A DNA stretch of 12,076 nucleotides from Bacillota bacterium (GTDB taxonomy: Bacteria > Bacillota > Bacilli > Alicyclobacillales > SLC66), in contig JAKADD010000032.1 of NCBI GenBank assembly GCA_021820825.1, positions 1 to 12,076 on the forward strand, given 5' to 3'. Below are positions 6,203-11,483 of the stretch, one piece after another. The notes beneath the pieces were generated by a model, which did no database searches, was not told the origin of the DNA, and was given only the letters and a program-made list of their open reading frames with translations. The first letter of the stretch is position 1. Each line of letters opens with the position of its first letter. The translations under genes were made by a program, and so were the position numbers.

Positions 6203-7783
6203 ATGTGGCAGGTAGTGGCGGTTACACTCATAGGCGGGTTGGCAGGCATTGAAAGTGTTCTTGACCAATGGCAGTGGCACCGACCGCTTCTGGCGTGCAC
6301 TCTGGTCGGATTGGCGCTGGGAAACCTGCATGTGGGACTTGTGATTGGCGGGGAGCTTGAACTCATTGCGCTTGGCTGGATGAATATCGGCGCATCCCAG
6401 TCCCCAGACACTGCGCTGGCGAGCGTCATTTCCACGACGATTGCCATTAAGGGCGGTCACGACATTGCGCAGGCGATCGCTCTTGGAATCCCGCTCGCGG
6501 TGGCAGGAAATCTGACTACGGTCGCGGTAAGAACCATGACCGTGTATTTTCAGCATCGCGGGGACAGATTGCGTGTACACTCTTCGCCCCACACCATTAC
6601 GTATCTGCAATTTATGGCGCTCGCACTACAGTGTTTGCGGGTGGCCATACCGTCATTCCTGTTTGCGGCGTTCGTCGACCGGGCGATGATTCTTCATCTG
6701 TATCACATCGTACCCCCGGTGCTCTCCAATGGGTTTGTTGCGGCCAGTGGGTTTGTCGTTGTTGTCGGCTACGCGATGGTCATTCGCTCCCTGCAGGCTA
6801 CCCTGCTTATGCCCTATTTTTTTCTTGGTTTTCTAGTCGCCGATTTTACCAACATCACTCTGGTTGGCGTCGGGGTCGCCGCCGTCTGTATAGCACTCCT
6901 GCACGTACGCGTATGGAGCAGACGCGATGCGGAACTGCCTCTGGCGCCTCCTTCCTCTGAAAGCGCCAATCTGCAACTGCGAAAACTGCCGCGAAAAGTG
7001 ATCTGGATCACGCTGTTTCGAAGTCAATTTTTGCAGGCCTCCTGGAACTATGAGCGCATGCAGAGTTTGGGATATGCCTACATCCTGGAACCCACACTCG
7101 ACTATTTCTATCAGGACGAGACGCGCAGGCATGCCCGCAAGGTGCGTCATCTTGAGTTTTATAACACGAATCCGTTTGTCTCCAATGTCGTGACGGGAAT
7201 CAACATGGCTTTGGAGGAACGCCTGGAAGCAAGCGGCGAAGCATACGACAGGCTGGTAACCTCGATCAAGTTGGGTATGATGGGGCCGCTTGCAGGCGTG
7301 GGCGACTCGATCTTTTGGGGCACCTTAAGGCCACTTTTGGCTTCCGTGGGCGCGACGCTGGCCTTGCGGGGCAGTCTGCTGGGCCCCGTGTTTTTCTTCC
7401 TCTCTTTCAATGCCGTGCGCATTGCCAGCTTGTGGGGTCTCCTGGAATATGGCTATCGATCAGGATTGCAGATTGTTCAGGTCATTGCGACAGGCATTTT
7501 GCGTCAGTTCACGGAAGGGGCGACTGTCGTCGGTCTTGTGGTCATGGGCGCCCTGGTCGCGGCGTGGGCGCATGTCAATTTTGCTGTCCAGTGGAATATG
7601 GGACATGGTCGTCTGCTCACGTTGAACCACGTTGTGGACTCGTTGTTGCCCCGCTTGCCCGCGCTGCTGCTTGTATTTTTCGTCCTGTGGCTGTTGCGGC
7701 GGGGATGGAGCAGTGTACGTGTGATCCTCCTGCTGTTCTTCATGGCGATCATTGGTGTATGGGTGCATCTTCTGGCTCCATGA
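6203..7783 (+). CDS. Fused PTS mannose-family EIIC-EIID membrane permease
   Basis: One uninterrupted 526-residue frame contains two normally separate proteins. Residues 1-239 are EIIC, with DQWQWHRPLLACTLVGLALG, GGELELIALGWMNIGA, then LQCLRVAIPS and the VVVVGYAMVI and YFFLGFLVADFTN blocks. A polar proline-rich linker (about 240-262) follows. Residues 263-526 are EIID, with FLQASWNYERMQSLG, RHLEFYNTNPF, GPLAGVGDSIFWGTLRPLLA and the terminal VVDSLLPRLPALLL helix pair. Together they would form the membrane channel that binds and moves the sugar. Start: ATG 6203 has CAGGGTGA at 6188-6195 with 7 nt spacing and begins exactly at the EIIC N terminus; the frame stays open further upstream but that part overlaps EIIB and is not coding. 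I see no ribosome binding site before the EIID part, so separate translation is unlikely. The gene is 19 bp after EIIB and is followed by a strong terminator. Confidence 0.93.
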   Translation: MWQVVAVTLIGGLAGIESVLDQWQWHRPLLACTLVGLALGNLHVGLVIGGELELIALGWMNIGASQSPDTALASVISTTIAIKGGHDIAQAIALGIPLAVAGNLTTVAVRTMTVYFQHRGDRLRVHSSPHTITYLQFMALALQCLRVAIPSFLFAAFVDRAMILHLYHIVPPVLSNGFVAASGFVVVVGYAMVIRSLQATLLMPYFFLGFLVADFTNITLVGVGVAAVCIALLHVRVWSRRDAELPLAPPSSESANLQLRKLPRKVIWITLFRSQFLQASWNYERMQSLGYAYILEPTLDYFYQDETRRHARKVRHLEFYNTNPFVSNVVTGINMALEERLEASGEAYDRLVTSIKLGMMGPLAGVGDSIFWGTLRPLLASVGATLALRGSLLGPVFFFLSFNAVRIASLWGLLEYGYRSGLQIVQVIATGILRQFTEGATVVGLVVMGALVAAWAHVNFAVQWNMGHGRLLTLNHVVDSLLPRLPALLLVFFVLWLLRRGWSSVRVILLLFFMAIIGVWVHLLAP

Positions 7784-7798
7784 TCGACTGTGTTTCAA

Positions 7799-7852
7799 AG
7801 TGTATCGACAAAGGTCTTATAGTGTATTGATTTCGTTTCTTTAGTGTATTGC
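7799..7852 (+). repeat. Three AGTGTAT direct repeats with 22-bp period, candidate activator binding array
   Basis: AGTGTAT begins at 7799, 7821 and 7843, giving an exact 22-bp period, about two DNA turns, so all copies face the same side of the helix. Similarity continues for 2-3 more bases (AGTGTATCGA, AGTGTATTGA, AGTGTATTGC). The array ends 54 bp before the GG of the sigma-54 promoter, and spans about 80-133 bp upstream of the predicted start. This is where an enhancer-binding activator would sit, and the coding gene for such an activator lies upstream in the same locus. The third copy runs into the left arm of the terminator. Binding by the LevR-type protein is inference. Confidence 0.7.
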
Positions 7853-7891
7853 GGAAAGGACGGACTTCTGGCCGTTTTTTCCGCAATTTTT
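7848..7891 (+). terminator. Intrinsic terminator after the regulator-PTS unit
   Basis: A 16-bp stem pairs 7848-7863 (ATTGCGGAAAGGACGG) with 7872-7887 (CCGTTTTTTCCGCAAT). It has two G-T pairs and an 8-nt loop ACTTCTGG, and T-rich sequence follows (7887-7891). It lies 64 bp after the EIICD stop and insulates the PTS genes from the sigma-54 promoter just downstream. Confidence 0.88.
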
Positions 7892-7905
7892 ATGTGTTTA
7901 TTATG

Positions 7906-7921
7906 TGGCATGAAACTTGCT
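7906..7921 (+). promoter_or_regulatory. Sigma-54 (-24/-12) promoter of the ABC importer operon
   Basis: TGGCAT-GAAAC-TTGCT matches the -24/-12 consensus TGGCAC-N5-TTGCA/T, with one deviation (T for C at the sixth base). The invariant GG (7907-7908) and GC (7919-7920) are exactly 12 bp apart, as required. The predicted start is near 7932. Such promoters need an activator with a GAFTGA loop, which the LevR-type protein in this locus has. The first gene downstream is the sugar-binding protein, 145 bp away. Confidence 0.85.
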
Positions 7922-7931
7922 ACCAAGCAAA

Positions 7932-8066
7932 GTGGGCATAGAGAGAAGTTCCTGTCGGACAAAGATCAAGGGGGGCTGTCCAGGCAGTCATGAGTTGTCT
8001 GGTCGAGCGACGATCAGCATGCGGCAAGTCCTGCATCATCACACTAAACAATAGGGGGAAGCAAGA
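7932..8066 (+). other. Predicted 135-nt leader of the ABC importer transcript
   Basis: This is the stretch between the predicted sigma-54 start and the binding-protein ATG. It holds a modest hairpin, CCAGGCA (7980-7986) with TGTCTGG (7996-8002) and a 9-nt loop, and the ribosome binding site GGGGGAA (8054-8060) 6 nt before the ATG. No riboswitch class, antiterminator or T-run is recognisable. A short open frame from ATG 7990 overlaps the gene out of frame and has no close ribosome binding site, so I do not call it. Confidence 0.4.
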
Positions 8067-9371
8067 ATGCAAGGAAAACGGTTTCAGCTGGCGGCCGGCG
8101 CCGCCCTGTTGGCAGTCATGGCCATGGCGCCCAGTGTGGACGCGGCAGTCGTTCATAAATCTGCGGCTCCGCACGTCGTGTTGAAAGTTCTGTATATGAA
8201 TCAGGCTGGGTATACGACATCGGTGTTACGGCAAATGGCTCTGCAGTTTCACAAAAAGTATCCGAATGTGACCATCCAGTTTACATTCCTGCCCTATCCA
8301 GAGATGAACAGCGCCATCGTGACGTCCGCCGCTGCGCCCCAGGCTCAATATGATGTGGTGCTGTCCGACCTGATCTGGACCGGCGAATTTGCCGCCAAAG
8401 GATACACCGTTCCGCTCAACGGCTATATTCACCAATACATCAAGAATTCCAAGGGAATCCCGCAATCGGTTTGGAACGGATTTGAGATGAACGGCAAGAT
8501 TATGGCGATGCCGTTTCTGGCCAACTTCCAGAACTTCTATTACAACAAGAAGATGCTGGCCGAAGCGGGGTTCAAATCCGGGCCCAAAACCATGACGCAG
8601 TGGCTGCATCAGATGCAAGTGCTGAAGTCCAAACATATTGTTCAGTATCCCTATGAGGACTCCTGGCTGCAGGCGGAGGGGCTGGTCTGCGACTATGTGC
8701 GCACCGCAGGGGAATTTGGAAACGGCAATCTGTTCAACGCAAAGGGCCAGCCGATCATGAACCAGGGGCCAGCGCTCAAAGCGCTCGAATGGATGCGCAT
8801 GCTGTACAAAGACGGGCTTGCCAATCCCAACTCGCTGGCGGCGGATGAACCCACCGCGGCAAACGCATTCGCGTCCGGGCAGGCGGCTTTCAACACCAAC
8901 TGGACATTTGTCACGGGAATCATGAACAACAAGTCCGAGTCCAAGATCGTGGGTCAGGGTATGGTCAGTGGATTCCCTGTGGCGCCGGGCACCAACCGGG
9001 TCACACAGTCGGCAAGCATCTCCGGGTTCCAGGGACTCGCGATTTCCGCCAATACTCCCGCAAACCTGAAGCCGTGGGCGTGGAGGTGGATTCAGTTCGC
9101 CACTTCTCCGGGCGTGCAGGCGCAGCATCTGCACAGCCAATGGCCTGTGTGGTCCAGCGTGGCGAGTTCTCCCGCCGAGAAAAAACTCAACAGTTGGTAC
9201 AAAGTGTATCAGCAGAATCTGAACGCGGTGTACAACCGTCCGATGGTCGCCAACTATCTGACGGTCAGCAGCATCATCCAGCAGTATGTGCACGAAGCCA
9301 TCTCCGGAACGATACCGGTCAAAACGGCGGCCAACGACATGGTGCAGCAGATCAAGGCACTGAAGAACTGA
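8067..9371 (+). CDS. ABC transporter extracellular sugar-binding protein (family 1)
   Basis: This 434-residue family 1 solute-binding protein should capture a sugar or oligosaccharide outside the membrane and deliver it to the two permeases encoded next. Residues 1-26 form a Sec signal peptide (MQGKRFQLAAGAALLAV core, likely cut after VDA). Family features are an early VLRQMALQFHKKYPNVTIQF segment, a YDVVLSDLIWTGEFAAKGY block, MPFLANFQNFYYNKKMLAEA, a central WMRMLYKDGLANP with ASGQAAFNTNWTF, and WRWIQFATSPGVQ. There is no lipobox cysteine; the only Cys is near residue 208. That is unusual for a Gram-positive binding protein. The mature part is strongly basic (19 D/E, 32 K/R). GGGGGAA precedes the ATG by 6 nt. 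The gene is first behind the sigma-54 promoter and ends before a strong stem-loop. The ligand cannot be told. Confidence 0.93.
   Translation: MQGKRFQLAAGAALLAVMAMAPSVDAAVVHKSAAPHVVLKVLYMNQAGYTTSVLRQMALQFHKKYPNVTIQFTFLPYPEMNSAIVTSAAAPQAQYDVVLSDLIWTGEFAAKGYTVPLNGYIHQYIKNSKGIPQSVWNGFEMNGKIMAMPFLANFQNFYYNKKMLAEAGFKSGPKTMTQWLHQMQVLKSKHIVQYPYEDSWLQAEGLVCDYVRTAGEFGNGNLFNAKGQPIMNQGPALKALEWMRMLYKDGLANPNSLAADEPTAANAFASGQAAFNTNWTFVTGIMNNKSESKIVGQGMVSGFPVAPGTNRVTQSASISGFQGLAISANTPANLKPWAWRWIQFATSPGVQAQHLHSQWPVWSSVASSPAEKKLNSWYKVYQQNLNAVYNRPMVANYLTVSSIIQQYVHEAISGTIPVKTAANDMVQQIKALKN
8073..8086 (+). promoter_or_regulatory. Candidate cre (CcpA catabolite repression) site in the first codons
   Basis: GGAAAACGGTTTCA matches the cre consensus TGNAANCGNNNNCA at all fixed positions except the first T, and its arms are nearly palindromic. 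It covers codons 3-7 of the binding-protein gene, about 140 bp after the predicted start, where CcpA would block elongation. Carbon catabolite control would suit a sugar importer. A match this size can occur by chance. Confidence 0.45.
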
Positions 9372-9375
9372 GGCA

Positions 9376-9420
9376 CACTTCCCCATTGCAGGCGCTTTTT
9401 GCGCCTGCAATGGGGAAGTG
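9376..9420 (+). other. Perfect 20-bp intercistronic stem-loop
   Basis: A perfect 20-bp inverted repeat (9376-9395 with 9401-9420) encloses a TTTTT loop and begins 4 bp after the binding-protein stop. No T-run follows, and the ribosome binding site of the next gene (GGGGGAGA) starts at its right foot. In binding-protein operons such hairpins typically stabilise the upstream message, so that the binding protein is made in excess over the permeases. Partial termination is possible. Confidence 0.8.
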
Positions 9421-9432
9421 GGGGAGACAACG

Positions 9433-10446
9433 ATGAGCCGACAACCATTGACTGCGGTCCCAGTCCTGGAGCCGAAACAGCGAAACCCTTTGCGCCGCAG
9501 GCTATTTCTCGCGCTGACAGGCGAGTATTTCTGGTTCTATGTAATGCTTGTGCCATCACTGCTCATCCTGGTCGCGGTCGTCATTATTCCCATGCTCTAT
9601 GCGCTGCGTATGAGTTTGGCCAACTCAAGCGTCGTTGTGATTGGCGGTCGCGGAATGGTGACGGGACAGTGGGTGGGCCTGCAAAATTATGCGTCACTCA
9701 TGCACAATCCGCTTTTTTGGCAGGCGTTCCGAGAGACGCTTTACTTCTGGCTTGTTTCGATCGTTATTGAGGTGACGGTTGGCATTGGCATGGCGGTGCT
9801 GTTAAACCAGAACTTCTGGGGCCGGAAAGTCGTACGCGTCATCGTTTTCATCCCTTGGGCCATCCCCACAGTGGTGAACGCGATGCTCTGGGGCATGATT
9901 CTGGACGGGGATAATTATGGTGCGCTCAATGATCTTTTGCTGCGCTTGCATCTGATCTCCGCTCCCATTGTGTGGCTGAATCCGACCCCCTTGTTCAGCC
10001 AGATTCCGTGGCTGGCAAATGCGCTGTCGTTTGTGGGCGCCAACTCGGCCATGAACGCGCTTATCGTAGGGGATGAGTGGAAAACCCTGCCTATTGTAGC
10101 GGTGCTGATTTTGGCTGGCCTGCAAACGATTCCGAGTGAGTACTATGAGGCGGCCCGAGTTGAGGGCGCCACTGGCTGGCGGCAGTTTCGTCAGATCACA
10201 TTGCCGCTGTTGGGGCCGATCCTGACCGTGGTTCTGATCCTGCGCACGATGCAACTGTTGCGGGCGTTTACGCTCATCTTCACCCTCGAACAGTACGGTA
10301 TGCCGCTATTGTCCATTCAAGCCTATCAACAGGCGTTCTCCTTCGGATCGTTTGGAACAGGTTCAGCCATCTCGTTTCTCATTGCGCTGCTCGCCCTGTT
10401 GATTGCCATCGTCTACATAAAGCGCCTCTATCGGGAGGAATTATGA
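9433..10446 (+). CDS. ABC sugar transporter permease (MalF/AraP type)
   Basis: This 337-residue inner-membrane protein is the first of two channel subunits. After a basic cytoplasmic N terminus (RNPLRRRLF) come hydrophobic segments including YVMLVPSLLILVAVVIIPML. Next are the NYASLMHNPLFWQAFRETLY segment and a core with VFIPWAIPTVVNAMLW. The EAA loop that docks on the ATPase is EAARVEGATGWRQFRQITLP (239-258). A longer loop (about 170-215) faces outside, as in MalF-type subunits. ATG at 9433 is chosen because GGGGGAGA (9420-9427) precedes it by 5 nt; an in-frame GTG at 9418 lies inside the stem-loop and is less likely. The stop overlaps the next gene. No ATPase gene follows, so a shared MsmX-type ATPase encoded elsewhere is likely. 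Confidence 0.94.
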   Translation: MSRQPLTAVPVLEPKQRNPLRRRLFLALTGEYFWFYVMLVPSLLILVAVVIIPMLYALRMSLANSSVVVIGGRGMVTGQWVGLQNYASLMHNPLFWQAFRETLYFWLVSIVIEVTVGIGMAVLLNQNFWGRKVVRVIVFIPWAIPTVVNAMLWGMILDGDNYGALNDLLLRLHLISAPIVWLNPTPLFSQIPWLANALSFVGANSAMNALIVGDEWKTLPIVAVLILAGLQTIPSEYYEAARVEGATGWRQFRQITLPLLGPILTVVLILRTMQLLRAFTLIFTLEQYGMPLLSIQAYQQAFSFGSFGTGSAISFLIALLALLIAIVYIKRLYREEL

Positions 10447-11357
10447 TGTCGGCACGCTATCCCACCACGGCGCCATCTTCTAATAGAAACAGACGCGCTC
10501 TCTTTTCGTGGCGTAAGGCAGTCGTCTATCTGCTTGTCCTGCTCGTCCTTTTATGGACGGTGGCGCCACTCTATTTTCTGCTGATCACCAGCTTGAAACA
10601 ATATGTGGGGACCATCGCCTACCCGCTGTCCTGGCTGCCAGAACCATTTACCTGGAGCAACTACGCCATCATGTTTTCCAGCTACAGTCCCGGCAGCATC
10701 AGCTACCGCTTTCTCCACGCTCTGGAAAATTCGATCATCGCATCGGGATCCACCACGGTTGTCAATCTCATCTTTGGAACAGCGGCTGCTTACGTGCTGT
10801 CGCGGGCAAAGATGCGTGGGAAAAACGTCATCACCATGCTGTTTCTGGCCTCCAATCTGTTGCCGACAGTCGCTCTGATCATTCCGTTTTATGTTCTTAC
10901 AGTCACCTATTTGAGCGCCTTGAATCTGTATGACACCAATACCCTGCTGGTGATCGTGTACACGTCGTTTTCTCTGGGACTGGTGATCTGGATCATGAGA
11001 GGGTATTTTGACGCGATTCCCGTTGAGTTGGAGGAGGCCGGACGAGTCGACGGGGCGAGTCGCATGACGACGCTTGTGCGCATCATTTTGCCGCTCACAG
11101 GACCAGGGCTGCTGGCGACTGGGCTGCTCACTTTCCTGACTTCGTGGGATAATTTCATACTGCCGCTGGTTCTTGCGCCCGACTCCAGCGCCTACAATCT
11201 TCCCTTCTTCATCTATTCCTTGAACGGACAGTATCTGCATCTGAACAATCAAGTCGCGGCAGGCGGTCTGTTGTCTGCGCTGCCGCCCATTCTCATTGTC
11301 GCCGTATTTGGACGGTTTATTGTGAGCGGGCTGACAGCGGGCAGCGTCAAGGGATGA
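10443..11357 (+). CDS. ABC sugar transporter permease (MalG/AraQ type)
   Basis: This 304-residue inner-membrane protein is the second channel subunit. It has a short polar N terminus, a first helix VVYLLVLLVLLWTVAPLYF, the LENSIIASGSTTVVNLIFGT and AAAYVLSRAKMRGK region, an EAA loop LEEAGRVDGASRMTTLVRII (196-215) followed by LPLTGP, and the MalG/AraQ-type SWDNFILPLVL segment. It starts at ATG 10443, overlapping the stop of the first permease as ATGA. The adjacent ATG at 10446 has better spacing (7 nt) from GGGAGG (10433-10438), so the true start may be one codon later. The two permeases are translationally coupled. Length and motifs are normal. A stem-loop follows directly, closing the importer operon. 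Confidence 0.94.
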   Translation: MMSARYPTTAPSSNRNRRALFSWRKAVVYLLVLLVLLWTVAPLYFLLITSLKQYVGTIAYPLSWLPEPFTWSNYAIMFSSYSPGSISYRFLHALENSIIASGSTTVVNLIFGTAAAYVLSRAKMRGKNVITMLFLASNLLPTVALIIPFYVLTVTYLSALNLYDTNTLLVIVYTSFSLGLVIWIMRGYFDAIPVELEEAGRVDGASRMTTLVRIILPLTGPGLLATGLLTFLTSWDNFILPLVLAPDSSAYNLPFFIYSLNGQYLHLNNQVAAGGLLSALPPILIVAVFGRFIVSGLTAGSVKG

Positions 11358-11361
11358 CGCC

Positions 11362-11405
11362 GAGGATGCGCAGGGCGCGTTATTTGCGCCGCCCTGCGCA
11401 TCCTC
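11362..11405 (+). terminator. Stem-loop at the end of the importer operon
   Basis: A perfect 16-bp inverted repeat, GAGGATGCGCAGGGCG (11362-11377) with CGCCCTGCGCATCCTC (11390-11405) and a 12-nt loop, begins 4 bp after the permease stop. No T-run follows, so it resembles the hairpins after etfA and after the binding-protein gene. It probably marks the 3' end of the importer message. A new promoter lies just downstream. Confidence 0.65.
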
Positions 11406-11413
11406 AGCCTGTC

Positions 11414-11442
11414 TCGACCATTATTGCTTATGCGCTTATAAT
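11414..11442 (+). promoter_or_regulatory. SigA-type promoter of the serine hydrolase gene
   Basis: A perfect -10 TATAAT (11437-11442) is preceded at 17 bp by TCGACC (11414-11419), 4 of 6 matches to the -35 consensus. The predicted start near 11449 leaves a short leader with a good ribosome binding site before ATG 11484. This marks a transcription unit separate from the importer. Confidence 0.6.
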
Positions 11443-11483
11443 AGACGTCGTGGACGTACACCTGACCAGGCGGAGGCGTGAGC

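Noticed and set aside
7990..8184. Possible 64-codon leader peptide gene in the importer leader
   Set aside because: It has no close ribosome binding site and overlaps the binding-protein gene out of frame for more than 100 bp. The encoded sequence past 8067 is just a shadow.
8226..9410. Minus-strand 394-codon open frame opposite the binding-protein gene
   Set aside because: Shadow of a clear family 1 binding protein; no motif and no start signals.
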